From positions 24,281 to 88,280 of the forward strand of contig MSHC01000029.1 in assembly GCA_001940995.1 (NCBI GenBank): DNA of 64,000 bases. Direction: 5' to 3'. Shown piece by piece: positions 41,967 to 51,828 of this stretch; position 1 is the stretch's first letter; every line of letters begins with the position of its first letter. The translations under genes were made by a program, and so were the position numbers. The notes under the pieces were generated by a model, which searched no databases, was not told where the DNA came from, and saw only the letters and a list, made by a program, of their open reading frames with translations. This DNA comes from Ruminococcus sp. Phil15 (GTDB lineage: Bacteria; Bacillota; Clostridia; Oscillospirales; Ruminococcaceae).

Positions 41967-42006
41967 AAAGGAGTGCCGCAGCCGATTTATGCGGCAGCAG
42001 ATAGAT
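41967..42006 (+). promoter_or_regulatory. RBS separated from the rsmD start by a hairpin
   Basis: AAAGGAG (41967-41973) is followed at once by TGCCGCA/TGCGGCA (41974-41980, 41990-41996), then 10 nt and ATG 42007. Folding would bring the ribosome binding site close to that ATG and hide the ATG at 41989. Confidence 0.45.
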
Positions 42007-42558
42007 ATGAGAGTAATAACAGGAGAAGCAAGGGGCAAAAAGCTCGTAGCATTAGATGGCGACGAAATAACAAGACCGACCACCGATATGGTAAAGGAAG
42101 CAATATTTTCAATAATCCAGTTTGACGTACCCGGTTCGCAGGTGCTAGACCTTTTCGCAGGCAGCGGACAGCTCGGGATTGAAGCTGTAAGCCGTGGAGC
42201 AGAGCATTGCGTGTTTGTGGAAAATAACAGGGAAGCTTTAGCGGTGGTCAAGGAAAACGTCCTGTCCTGCAAATTTACCGACAGAGCAAGAATCGTTAAT
42301 ATAAGCGCAGAGGAATACCTTAAAATCGCTAAAAAAGACGTTGATATCGCACTTTTAGACCCACCGTATAATAAGGGCATACTTGAAACTGTTTTGCCGC
42401 AGCTTGAAAGAATTATGAGCGACAGGGGGATTGTGGTCTGCGAGCATGAAAGGGAGCTTACTCTACCCGACAGCTTCGGCAAGCTCCAAAAGACAAAGAG
42501 CTATAAGTACGGAAAGATCGCACTTACAGTATACCGTGTCCCCGAAATCGAGGAGTAA
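42007..42558 (+). CDS. rsmD: 16S rRNA (guanine966-N2)-methyltransferase
   Basis: The 183-aa protein begins MRVITGEARGKKL and has TRPTTDMVKEAIFSII, the SAM-binding DLFAGSGQLGIEAVSRGA and the catalytic LLDPPYNKG (NPPY-like DPPY). It methylates G966 of 16S rRNA. The start at 42007 fits the family; an ATG at 41989 would add six residues and lies in a hairpin. It is followed by coaD after 18 bp, the usual Firmicutes pair. Confidence 0.93.
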   Translation: MRVITGEARGKKLVALDGDEITRPTTDMVKEAIFSIIQFDVPGSQVLDLFAGSGQLGIEAVSRGAEHCVFVENNREALAVVKENVLSCKFTDRARIVNISAEEYLKIAKKDVDIALLDPPYNKGILETVLPQLERIMSDRGIVVCEHERELTLPDSFGKLQKTKSYKYGKIALTVYRVPEIEE

Positions 42559-42576
42559 CCGAAAGGAGACGTATTT

Positions 42577-43068
42577 ATGAGAAAAATAGCCGTGTGTCCC
42601 GGTAGCTTTGACCCTATAACGTTAGGTCACCTGGATATAATTGAAAGAGCCTCGGGACTCTTTGAAAAGGTAATCGTCCTTGTTTCTTTCAATACGCAGA
42701 AAAAGCCCTCCTTCTCGGTAGAAGAAAGAATTGCCATGATTAATTCTGTCGTAAGAGGTATGGATAACGTCGTTGTGGACTGCTGGGACGGGCTTTTGGC
42801 GGATTACCTAAAAGAAAGACAGGCAACCGCAATAGTCAAGGGCCTGCGTGCCGTAACCGACTTTGAGTATGAGTTTTCAATGGCGCTTGCAAATAAAAAA
42901 CTGTATGACAGCGCAGAAACGGTTTTTCTTACAACAAGCGAGAAAAACCTGTATCTAAGCTCCAGCCTCGTAAAGGAAATTGCCCGATTTGGCGGCGATA
43001 TCAGTACATTTGTGCCTCCACAGGTGCTTGATGTTATAACCGAAAGACTTAAAGGAAATAAGCTGTAA
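42577..43068 (+). CDS. coaD: Phosphopantetheine adenylyltransferase
   Basis: The 163-aa enzyme of coenzyme A synthesis shows CPGSFDPITLGHLDIIERA with the TxGH nucleotidyltransferase motif, KGLRAVTDFEYEFSMALAN and YLSSSLVKEIARFGGDIS. Length and start (GAAAGGAG upstream) are standard. Confidence 0.97.
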   Translation: MRKIAVCPGSFDPITLGHLDIIERASGLFEKVIVLVSFNTQKKPSFSVEERIAMINSVVRGMDNVVVDCWDGLLADYLKERQATAIVKGLRAVTDFEYEFSMALANKKLYDSAETVFLTTSEKNLYLSSSLVKEIARFGGDISTFVPPQVLDVITERLKGNKL

Positions 43069-43082
43069 AGGAGAAATAGAAA

Positions 43083-43550
43083 ATGACAATTGATGAGATT
43101 CTGGACCTTATGGACGATATGCTCGACAACGCAACCCCTGTTATGTTCAACAGCAAGAAGGTAACAATCGAGGTCGAGAGAATGCGTGAGTTTATCGACA
43201 ATATGCGCTTTAATATGCCTCCTGAAATCAAGAGAGCCAAGGAAACTCTTGCAGACAGAGCAAAGATTATCGCAGACGCAAATAAAAAGGCTGACGAAAT
43301 CGTTGCAAAGGCAGAGGAAAGAGCAAAGATATTAGTCGCAAACGACGCAATCACCAAGAAGGCGAGAGAGCTTGCAAACGAAATTACATCTCAGGCATAT
43401 AAGATGGACAGAGATATCAAGAATGCCCTAGCTCAGAATATGAACGAGATGCTCGAATCAACAGAGCGCGCTTTAGTCAGAAACCTTAACGATATCAGAC
43501 AGACAAAGCAGGCTGTAAAGGAAGCGGGCAGAGGCAAGCAAAGCAAGTAA
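43083..43550 (+). CDS. Coiled-coil protein, conserved next to coaD
   Basis: The 155-aa protein starts IDEILDLMDDMLDNATPV, then forms a long Ala/Lys/Glu-rich helix (about 50-140: ERAKILVANDAITKKARELANEI...) that resembles the stalk of ATP-synthase subunit b but has no membrane span. Clostridial genomes carry such a gene beside coaD under names like ATPase or hypothetical. A structural or membrane-edge role is possible. It follows coaD by 14 bp with AAAGGAG. Confidence 0.65.
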   Translation: MTIDEILDLMDDMLDNATPVMFNSKKVTIEVERMREFIDNMRFNMPPEIKRAKETLADRAKIIADANKKADEIVAKAEERAKILVANDAITKKARELANEITSQAYKMDRDIKNALAQNMNEMLESTERALVRNLNDIRQTKQAVKEAGRGKQSK

Positions 43551-43575
43551 AAACTAATTGAAAGGAATTGTTTTT

Positions 43576-45012
43576 ATGCCAGAATTTAAGGCGTATTCAG
43601 TAAAAATGGGCGCTGCAAAGTGTGCAGTTGACCTCGGAGACGGCTCCGAAAGAGGAGAATATGTAAACCAGGACTATATCTTAAACAAAATGGGCAGACC
43701 TCACCGCTCGATAAGCCTTATGTACTGCTACTATCCGTATGACGAGCAGTGGCCGGGCAGAATTTCCGAGGTTATGAGAGATGCAAACGTGTCGTTCCAG
43801 TGGGATTATCCATACGACGACTATTTCACCTATAAGGGCGGTCTTGGCGGAAACCTTGAGGACGAGCCGTTCAATTATATGCGTGACGTAAGAAAGCACG
43901 GTCAGGACGTAACGCTCACCCTCACAATGGATCCCCACCTCGACGATGAAAGAATCATCGCCGTTGCCAAGGATTTGAGAACGTTCGGCAGAGTGTTCCT
44001 CAGAGTAAACCATGAAGCAACAGGCAACTGGTTTTCCTTTAACAAGAGAGCAAGCTATCAGGAGGTCGCAGACTTTTATTGCAGAGTAGCGAAAATCGTC
44101 CACGAGTATGCTCCTAACGTTAAAATGATACTCTGTATCGACGGCGCAAAGAGCAAGGACGCAACCGAGATCGAAATGCAGAAGGAGTTTTCCGAGGCAG
44201 TTAGAGCAACGGATATCTTCTCTGTCGATAAGTATATGGCGCTCCATTGGGGCTGGCCTTACGACGTTGCTGAAACAGGAGGAAATTCTCATTCAAGAAG
44301 CGTCGTTGCAGACGTCTACGATATGACAAAACTATCCGCACAGCTTTTCGCCAATATCTGCGGCGGACAGAAAAAGCCTATGGTAATGAGCGAATTTAAT
44401 GCGGACGGAGACGTTACAGGCCCTTATGACCAGTGCGAAATGGTAAACGAGTTCTGCGAGAGATTAAAGGCAGAAAACGCTGACTGGTTCTCAGGCTTCA
44501 CGTTCTACCAGTTCAGGGACAGAGGACGACTGGGTCTTGAAATCCAGGACGTAAATAACCCCGATGTCGGCGTTGAACAGCCTGTTATGCAGACCTATAA
44601 AAAGATTATCCACGACGACTACTTTATGCCGAGTATGGAAATGGGCGGTGAAATCTCGTTCCCAGTAAAGCTCCGCTGGGGTTCAAGCGAGGACGCTGAG
44701 GGTATCTGCGTTCCTATAAGCTTTGAGAAAAATCCACACTTCTGCGAGCTGTATTTCGATGACGACTCAAACCTTATGATTGAGATCAACGGCAAGTGGT
44801 TCTATAAATCGCCAAATGCAAAGGTCATCGACCTTATGCCTGCATTCTTTGAAAAGCCGCTCAGCGGCAGCGCAGAGCTTACGCTTAAAATCTTTGCCCC
44901 GCCTGCTAGCGGCGAGAACGACCTCTCAATCGAGGACGGTATGTTTAATGCATATGCAACAGTAGAGAAGCTCCCTAAGATCAGAATTCTCTATACGCCT
45001 GTTGAAAAGTAA
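43576..45012 (+). CDS. GH26-like TIM-barrel glycoside hydrolase
   Basis: The 478-aa protein starts at ATG 43576 (GAAAGGA). The catalytic barrel spans about 30-345: FLRVNHEATGNWF holds the candidate acid/base Glu147, and PMVMSEFNADGD holds the candidate nucleophile Glu273. These match the pattern of GH26 and related clan A mannanases, though overall likeness is loose. A beta-rich C-terminal domain of about 110 residues follows (FPVKLRWGSSEDAEG...). No signal peptide is present, as for the GH113-like protein at 1702-2667. The last ~22 codons and the terminator are repeated at 49495-49598. Confidence 0.65.
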   Translation: MPEFKAYSVKMGAAKCAVDLGDGSERGEYVNQDYILNKMGRPHRSISLMYCYYPYDEQWPGRISEVMRDANVSFQWDYPYDDYFTYKGGLGGNLEDEPFNYMRDVRKHGQDVTLTLTMDPHLDDERIIAVAKDLRTFGRVFLRVNHEATGNWFSFNKRASYQEVADFYCRVAKIVHEYAPNVKMILCIDGAKSKDATEIEMQKEFSEAVRATDIFSVDKYMALHWGWPYDVAETGGNSHSRSVVADVYDMTKLSAQLFANICGGQKKPMVMSEFNADGDVTGPYDQCEMVNEFCERLKAENADWFSGFTFYQFRDRGRLGLEIQDVNNPDVGVEQPVMQTYKKIIHDDYFMPSMEMGGEISFPVKLRWGSSEDAEGICVPISFEKNPHFCELYFDDDSNLMIEINGKWFYKSPNAKVIDLMPAFFEKPLSGSAELTLKIFAPPASGENDLSIEDGMFNAYATVEKLPKIRILYTPVEK

Positions 45013-45050
45013 TCCTAGTAATACCGATGAACCAAAGTTCATCGGTATTT
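44947..45050 (+). repeat. Direct repeat, left copy (gene tail plus terminator)
   Basis: These 104 bp (end of the glycosidase gene and its terminator hairpin) match 49495-49598 with 8 mismatches and no gaps. Confidence 0.9.
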
Positions 45051-45052
45051 CT
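45021..45052 (+). terminator. Terminator of the GH26-like gene
   Basis: ATACCGATGAAC and GTTCATCGGTAT form a 12-bp stem with loop CAAA; the T tract is short (TTCTT). Confidence 0.7.
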
Positions 45053-45631
45053 TATGTAAACCTCAGCCCAAAAAGCTATTTTTCGATATGTTAATCAAAA
45101 AGGAAACAGTTTAGTAAGAAGCATTCTTCTAACTGTTTTAATAGTTGAGTTTAAGCCTATAAGCTTATCTTTTAATTTCGCCGAACTGTTACGAAACATC
45201 GGAACTTACGAAGTTCCTGAGATTTATCAGGCATTTTTCTTATGAGTACAGTAAAAACAAGTCGAGTTAACTGTTAACGTTGCAACGCATAAATTGAGCG
45301 CTGAAAGCAGTCCCCAAACTTTACGACAATCATCGTTATCTGCCGTTCTTTTGTGGTTTTGCAGCTATTGTAGCACCGGACGTTTATTCTGTAACAGAAA
45401 CGGCAAAACCGGCTATAGAACGTCATATATGGTTTGTGAATTCTAAAATAGTGTTTCTTCATCAATTCACGGCTGCGCATATTGCGCCACTTAAATTATA
45501 CTTGAAAAAATTAATGTTATATGATATAATTAAGGTGGAATCCACAATTTTTGTTCGGTGCTGCCTTGGATTATTATTGATATATTAATTGAGCGAAAAA
45601 TAGTAAGTGTTAACTCAGGAGGATAATTTTT
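45053..45631. other. Gene-free stretch before the hybrid kinase
   Basis: No supported gene lies here. A hairpin GGAACT/AGTTCC (45201-45206, 45212-45217) and CCTGA/TCAGG followed by CATTTTTC (45216-45238) look like a remnant terminator. The small minus-strand frame at 45274-45480 has no recognised family. The kinase promoter is at 45502-45530, followed by a ~95-nt leader with a GTGGA-A-TCCAC palindrome. Confidence 0.5.
45502..45530 (+). promoter_or_regulatory. Promoter of the hybrid kinase gene
   Basis: TTGAAA (45502-45507), 17 bp, TATAAT (45525-45530). Confidence 0.65.
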
Positions 45632-48600
45632 ATGACTGACATAAAAAATGACTTTGAGCACAGTATTAATATGCTCCAAAAAAGAATTGAAGCATCAAAT
45701 CTTATTCATGAACAGATCGCCTATCTTAATTCCGAAAGAGATCTAAAATCTGCCATATATCATGTAATTGAGCAAATCGGAACTTACATGACAGCTGAAC
45801 GAGCGTATATCTTTGAAGCTATCGGCGATTTCTACCGAAATACTACCGAATGGTGCGCTGAAGGAATATCCCCTGAAATAGACAGTCTGCAAAACGTGCC
45901 AAAATCGGAAATGAACACGTGAACCTCAGCTTTTGAAAAGGATAAGTGTGTAGTAATTCCCAATATTGAAGATATCAAAGAATCCGATCCTTATGTTTAT
46001 GATACTCTTGCACGTCAGAACATAAAAAGCGTTGTTGAAGCGCCAATAAAAATAGGCGATAGAATAGTGGGCTTTATTGGCGTTGATAATGCTCCTTACG
46101 AATCTACAAAGCTTATATCCGAATCGCTCTCTACTCTCGGTACTTTTATCGGCACGACAATACGCAACAGAGAGGAAACGGAAAAACTCAGAAAAAGTCA
46201 TGAATCTCTGAAAAAAGAGCGTAAAAGCTATCGTGACGCTCTTGCAAAAGGAAGTGAATTTAATTTCTTTTTTGACGTTGATGAAGGACTTTTGCACGAA
46301 GAATTCATTACGGCTCACGGAGTAAATTTTATTCGTCTGCTTAATTTTTCTGTACCTGTGCGTTTTGACGACCTTATGGCAGAATATGTAAAGGTCTGCG
46401 GTGTTGAATTTGTAAGCAGCGAAATGGCAGATTTTTTTACCTGTGCAGGGGTGCGGAAAGCCTTTGATTCCGGAATTACTAACGCTGTAGTTGAGTATTA
46501 TACCCCACGAACCGATATATATATTAGAGTTGACTGCCTCATGTCTCTTGACGATGCGACAGGTCATGTTCATGCGTCTGTTGTCGCTTCGGATATTTCT
46601 GAAATGCGAAGAACTCAGAAAGCGCAGACGGAAGCTCTGAGAATAGCCAATGAAAAACTGAATCTTGCCAATGCCGAAATGAATATGCGTATAGATACAA
46701 TTCTTGACGGGATCTCGGGCGGATTAAAGATCCTTGAAATTGAAAATGATTGTTCGTATGCTTATATCAGCGAGGGTGCGGCAAGTCTGCATGGATATAC
46801 AGTAGCTGAGTTTATGGAGAAATTCGGACACAGCATTTTAAGCAATGTTCACCCCAACGATATTGAAAGAGTTTCTGAAGAAGCTAAATTACAAATAAGT
46901 GAAAACGATTTTTTTACTGTAAAATATCGGATTATATGTAAGGACGGCAGCATCAAGTGGGTCGTTGACCGTGGAAAATTATCCGTTGACCACACTGATG
47001 GAAAAAAGCTTTGGTATGTTCTTATCCAAGACGTTACAGAACATGAACTTATGGAGAAAAAGCTTGAAGAAGAACGCCGTCTGTACAGAAACGCTCTTGC
47101 TTTGGGAAGCGAAACGTTTTTTGATATTGATCTTACCGACAGCCGTATTCCCGAAGAAGCTCTGTTAAAAAACGGCAATAATTTCTTTTCAGGTCTCGGA
47201 CTTACTTTTCCGACTACATACGATACCCTTGCTCAGCGATGGCTTTCTCCGGATAGAATAACATCCGACAGCGACGATATTGAGCTTGTCAGAAGCAGAG
47301 AAAAACTTATGGATTGCTGTAGAAAAGGAACGTCTATTATTAATTTTGAATACTATGTTCCAAATGAAAGCAAGTATCGCCGAGTTCTTGCTATTGTTTA
47401 TAAATTTAACAGCCGTATATACGCAAGCTTCGTGATATATGATACAACTTTAAGCCGCCACGAAGAAAAACAAAAGCATTCTCTCATCGAATCTCTAGGT
47501 ATGATCTATTCCGGACTGTACCTTTTATCGCTTCGCAATAACAGCTATACCGCATTTAAGCAAAGCGACGATATTGCGGCAAGACTCGAAGGATTTGGAT
47601 GTCTTAACGAATTTATCAAAATATATACCGAAGAATTTGTCCTTCCGGAAGACAAAGAAAATATCGCACGTTTTCTCAGCGTTGAAAACATAACCGAGGT
47701 TCTTTCGGATTCTGATTATATGAGTATCGAGTTCCGCAGAATAAATATGGGTTGGTGCAGAATAACGCTTGTCGCATCGGAACGTAACGAACGCGGAGAA
47801 CTTGAATCGGTCGTATTTGCAAGTAACGTTATCGACGGTATTAAAAAAGCCGAGCTTATTCAGCAGGATGCTTTGAAAGCCGCTTATGAAGCTGCAAATA
47901 TTGCAAATTCGGCAAAAACAAATTTCCTTGCAAATATGAGCCATGATATACGAACGCCGATGAACGCTATTATCGGATTGACGGCGATCGCAGGAACTCA
48001 TATGAACGACAAGGAACGTGTTGCAGATTGCTTGTCAAAAATCAGCGTTTCGTCAAAGCATCTTATCGGCATAATCAACGAAATTCTTGATATGTCAAAA
48101 ATAGAGTCCGGAAAAATGGAACTACATGAGGAAAGCTTCAGCTTGTCAGACCTTATTGACAATCTGCTGATTATGTCAAAGCCTGAAGTTCTTTCAAAAA
48201 ATCATGCGCTTTCAGTATCTGTCCGTAAAATTGAACATGAAAATGTTATTGGCGACAGTCAGCGTATCCAGCAGGTTTTTATGAACCTTATGAGCAACGC
48301 TATAAAATATACTCCAGAGGGCGGAAAAATTGGTCTGTATATCTCCGAAAAATCAACAAATAAACCTCAGATAGGCTGCTATGAATTTGTTTTTGAGGAT
48401 AATGGAATAGGTATGAGCGAGGAATTCCTTACTCAAGTTTTTGAACCCTTTGCACGCGCAAGAAACGATTCCCGTGTGCAAAGAATCCAAGGCACCGGAT
48501 TGGGGATGACCATTACCCGCAATATTGTTCAAATGATGAACGGAGATATTAATATACAGAGCAAGCTAAACGAAGGAACAAAAGTAACCGTTACGTTTTT

Positions 48601-49456
48601 CCTAAAACTAAAAACTAAGGACGAAGAAGCAAAGATTCAACATCTTGCGGATCTTCCTATTCTTGTTGCCGACGACGATGAGATTTCCTGTATTTACACT
48701 TGTGAAATGCTGGCAGAAATCGGTATGAAAGGCGAGTGGGTGCTTTCCGGCGCTGAAGCGATAGAGAAAATCACTGAACGCCGCCGCTGTGAAGACGATT
48801 ATTTTGCCGTTATTCTTGACTGGAAAATGCCCGAAATGGACGGAATAGAAACGACAAAGGAGATACGCAGAAAGATTGGAAACGATGTTCCTATAATTAT
48901 AATTTCAGCCTATGATTGGACGGATATTGAATTTGAAGCAAAGACTGCGGGAGCAAGCGCATTTATTTCAAAACCTTTGTTTAAATCAAGGATAGTTCAG
49001 CTTTTTAACGAACTTACAAAAGAAGATGGGGAAGTCGCCGAAATTCCCGAGCTTAACAAATATGCAAAAAAACAATTTGTAGGAAAACGTGCGCTGCTTG
49101 TTGAAGATAACGAGCTTAATTCCGAGATAGCAACGGAAATCCTTAATATGGCAGGATTTGAGGTCGAATCCGTTACGAACGGAAAGGAAGCCGTCGATAT
49201 TATGAGTAGAGTCGATAGCGGCTATTATGACGTTATATTTATGGATATACAGATGCCTGTAATGAACGGTTATGAAGCTGCCCGTGCAATACGTACTCTT
49301 CCGGGCGATTATGTAAAGTCCGTACCGATACTTGCTATGACTGCCAACGCTTTTGCAGACGATGTGGCGGCAGCTAAAAATGCAGGAATGAACGAGCATA
49401 TTGCAAAGCCTATAGATTTCGATCAGCTTATAAAGTCTCTTTCCAAATGGCTGTGA
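45632..49456 (+). pseudogene. Hybrid sensor kinase gene interrupted by one TGA codon
   Basis: One reading frame of 1274 codons starts at ATG 45632 (CAGGAGGA upstream) and is broken only by TGA at 45920-45922, where Trp would suit the GAF domain. Domains in order are GAF (about 1-175), PAS-like segments (about 200-330, 355-460 and 480-620), dimerisation with His771 in MSHDIRTPMNAIIG, HATPase (DNGIGMSEEF, GTGLGMTI), and two receiver domains (PILVADDDE, ILDWKMPEMDG; RALLVEDNE, FMDIQMPVMNG). It lacks membrane spans, so it would sense in the cytoplasm. The rest of the frame is intact, so the stop is recent, a sequencing error, or read through. A re-start (46067 onward) would lose the GAF domain. 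Confidence 0.75.
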
Positions 49457-49480
49457 AAAATATAAGGAAGTATTTTTCAC
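49453..49480 (+). terminator. AT-rich inverted repeat at the kinase stop codon
   Basis: GTGAAAAATA and TATTTTTCAC form a perfect 10-bp stem overlapping the stop codon. It is a possible weak terminator. Confidence 0.4.
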
Positions 49481-49494
49481 TATAAAGTCGATTA

Positions 49495-49598
49495 AATGCC
49501 TATGCAACAATAGAGAAGCTCCCAAAAATCAGAATTCTCTATACGCCTGCTGAAAAGTAATCCTATGAATACCGATGAACCTAAGTTCATCGGTATTT
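49495..49598 (+). repeat. Direct repeat, right copy (glycosidase gene tail remnant)
   Basis: It encodes NAYATIEKLPKIRILYTPAEK and a stop, with conservative or silent changes relative to the left copy (44947-45050). The terminator stem (49569-49596, followed by TTTT) is retained. There is no gene body in front of it. Confidence 0.9.
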
Positions 49599-49600
49599 TT
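49569..49600 (+). terminator. Terminator in the right repeat copy
   Basis: ATACCGATGAAC/GTTCATCGGTAT with loop CTAA and a better T run than the left copy. Confidence 0.75.
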
Positions 49601-49635
49601 GTGCCATAAAATGTGACGTAATGTCGTAAAAGCCG

Positions 49636-49664
49636 TTGACTAAAATAAAGCGATGTGGTATAAT
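49636..49664 (+). promoter_or_regulatory. Promoter of manA-ROK kinase
   Basis: TTGACT (49636-49641), 17 bp ending TGTGG, TATAAT (49659-49664). Confidence 0.75.
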
Positions 49665-49747
49665 TATAAAGAATATAAACTGAGGATTTATCGGCAAAAA
49701 TCATAACTCAATCAATGAGAGGAGGACATATTTCCATAGAGCGAAAT

Positions 49748-50713
49748 ATGATTGTAACAATGAAACCACTAAAGCTAAAACCTGCCTTTAAGGATTATAT
49801 CTGGGGAGGAACACGACTCAGAGATGATTTTCAAAAGGACTGCGATTTTGATAAAATTGCCGAGAGCTGGGAGCTTTCCTGCCATAAGGACGGCAACAGC
49901 GTAATAGACGGCGGCGAGTTTGACGGTATGACGCTTGCAGACTTCGTTGAAGCACAGGGGAAAAAGGTGCTGGGAAAGAATTGCGAGAAGTTTGAGAATT
50001 TCCCTATACTCATAAAGCTTATCGACGCAAAGGATAATCTCTCCGTCCAGGTGCATCCTGATAACGAGTACGCAATGAGGGTCGAGGGCGAGTACGGAAA
50101 GACCGAAATGTGGTACATCGTCGATTGCGACGAGGGCGCAACGCTCCTATACGGCTTTAAGAATATAATTTCAAAGGACGAGTTTGCAAAGAGGATATCT
50201 GACAATACTCTCCTTGAGGTAACAAATGCCGTACCCGTTAAAAAGGGCGATGTGTTCTTTATTGAAGCGGGAACGCTCCACGCAATAGGAAAGGGAATCC
50301 TTATCGCTGAAATCCAGCAGAATTCCAATACAACATACAGAATCTATGACTACGGCAGGGTAGGCAAGGACGGAAAGCCAAGAGAGCTTCACGTTGAAAA
50401 GGCGAAGGACGTTACAAACCTTTGCCCCGCAAAGGCTTATCCCGAAACCAAGACAGAGCGGATGGACGGCTATACGATAAAACTGCTCTCCTCCTGCGAT
50501 TACTTTACAACCTATGCAGTCGATGTAGAGAATACCGCAATTCTTGAAGCTGGCGAAAGCTCGTTCAACAGCCTTTTGTTTTTAGAGGGCGAGGGAGAGG
50601 TAGTTCTGGAAGACAGCGTGAGCTTCAAAAAGGGCGACAGCATATTTATCGCAGCAGGCAGCGGCAAGTATAAAATTTGCGGAAAATGCAGGCTTATCCT
50701 GACAAAAGTATAA
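49748..50713 (+). CDS. manA: Mannose-6-phosphate isomerase, class I
   Basis: The 321-aa cupin enzyme interconverts mannose-6-P and fructose-6-P. MKPLKLKPAFKDYIWGGTRL, the zinc-binding LSVQVHPDNEYA, KTEMWYIVDCDEGA and FIEAGTLHAIGKGILIAEIQQNSNTTYRIYDYGR are diagnostic. The start is unsure: GGAGG at 49721-49725 lies 22 nt before ATG 49748, and ATG 49760 is also possible. With the downstream sugar kinase it would feed mannose or glucose into glycolysis, which fits products of the mannanase-like glycosidases. Confidence 0.92.
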   Translation: MIVTMKPLKLKPAFKDYIWGGTRLRDDFQKDCDFDKIAESWELSCHKDGNSVIDGGEFDGMTLADFVEAQGKKVLGKNCEKFENFPILIKLIDAKDNLSVQVHPDNEYAMRVEGEYGKTEMWYIVDCDEGATLLYGFKNIISKDEFAKRISDNTLLEVTNAVPVKKGDVFFIEAGTLHAIGKGILIAEIQQNSNTTYRIYDYGRVGKDGKPRELHVEKAKDVTNLCPAKAYPETKTERMDGYTIKLLSSCDYFTTYAVDVENTAILEAGESSFNSLLFLEGEGEVVLEDSVSFKKGDSIFIAAGSGKYKICGKCRLILTKV

Positions 50714-50735
50714 TTTCAGTAAGGAGAAAACTACT

Positions 50736-51689
50736 ATGAAATATTATATCGGAATTGACCTCGGCGGAACAAATATCAAGGCAGGCGTGGTAAACGAAAA
50801 CTACGAGATTATTGCAAAGGCTACCTGTAAGACAAACCTTCCAAGACCGGCAGAGGAAATCTGCGCAGATATGGCAAAGGTATCTCTTGAAGCGGTTGAA
50901 AAAGCAGGTCTTACAATTGCGGATATCGAGTGTATAGGTATCGGAACTCCGGGCATCGCAAACTCGGCTGAGGGCATAATCGAGTATTCCAACAACCTCG
51001 GCTTTGATAACGTTCCGGTGGTCGAGCTTATGAGAAAGCATATCGACAAGCCGGTTTACGTTGAAAACGACGCTAATGCCGCAGCATACGGCGAGTTTGT
51101 CGCAGGCTCTGCAAAGGGCGCAACAAATGCTGTTGCTATCACCCTAGGCACAGGCGTAGGCGGTGGAATTATCATCGGCGGAAAAATCTATTCAGGCTCA
51201 AATTTTGCAGGCGCAGAAATCGGACACATGGTAATCGAGGTTGACGGACCGCAGTGTACCTGCGGAAGAAAGGGCTGCTTCGAGGTGTTCTCCTCTGCAA
51301 CTGGTCTTATCAGGATGACTAAGGAAGCAATGGACGCAGACAAGTCCTCTCTTATGTGGGAAATGTCCAAGGAGGACGACCATATCTCAGCAAGACTGCC
51401 GTTCAACGCAATGAGAGCAGGCGATAAGTCAGCAACAGAGGTCGTGAACAAGTATATCAAGTACCTCGCAGCAGGTATCACAAATACAATAAATATCTTC
51501 CAGCCCGACGTTCTCTGCATCGGCGGAGGCGTGTGCAACGAGGGCGACCCGCTTCTCGTTCCTATGAAGGAGCTTGTTGCAAAGGAAGTATATACAAGAG
51601 CGTCCAAGAAGAATACGAAGATAGTAATTGCAAGTCTTGGAAATGATGCAGGAATCATAGGCGCGGCATTCCTCGGACTTTCAAAATAG
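50736..51689 (+). CDS. ROK-family glucokinase
   Basis: The 317-aa kinase has the phosphate loop GIDLGGTNIKAG, the catalytic Asp in VENDANAAAYGE, GTGVGGGIIIGGKI and the ROK zinc motif CTCGRKGCFE. Clostridial members act on glucose and often other hexoses. It follows manA by 22 bp with AAGGAG. No DNA-binding domain is present, so it is an enzyme and not a ROK repressor. Confidence 0.92.
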   Translation: MKYYIGIDLGGTNIKAGVVNENYEIIAKATCKTNLPRPAEEICADMAKVSLEAVEKAGLTIADIECIGIGTPGIANSAEGIIEYSNNLGFDNVPVVELMRKHIDKPVYVENDANAAAYGEFVAGSAKGATNAVAITLGTGVGGGIIIGGKIYSGSNFAGAEIGHMVIEVDGPQCTCGRKGCFEVFSSATGLIRMTKEAMDADKSSLMWEMSKEDDHISARLPFNAMRAGDKSATEVVNKYIKYLAAGITNTINIFQPDVLCIGGGVCNEGDPLLVPMKELVAKEVYTRASKKNTKIVIASLGNDAGIIGAAFLGLSK

Positions 51690-51751
51690 GGAGGTGAAAA
51701 TGAGACTGCTTTGATGACTTACTTAAATTGGCGGCAAAGCCTGCGTCATCA
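51690..51751 (+). other. Four-codon mini-ORF with strong RBS plus hairpin
   Basis: GGGAGGTG is followed by ATG AGA CTG CTT TGA (51700-51714). TGATGAC (51712-51718) pairs with GTCATCA (51745-51751), and GGC/GCC lies inside. This could be a leader peptide or the trace of a lost gene between the kinase and the membrane protein. Confidence 0.35.
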
Positions 51752-51828
51752 GTCGGCAGTATCGCACAGACCTATACAAAGCGTTAATGCAACAGACAAC
51801 TAAATTATATTGGAAAGGTTTGATTAAA

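Noticed and set aside
45274..45480. Minus-strand 68-aa open frame in the gap before the hybrid kinase
   Set aside because: No ribosome binding site, no recognised family and unusual composition; listed only in the gene-free stretch.
44947..49598. Reading the direct repeats as attachment sites of an integrative element
   Set aside because: No integrase, recombinase or mobilisation gene lies between them, and 8 mismatches are more than fresh att sites would show; kept only as a possible recombination or duplication event.
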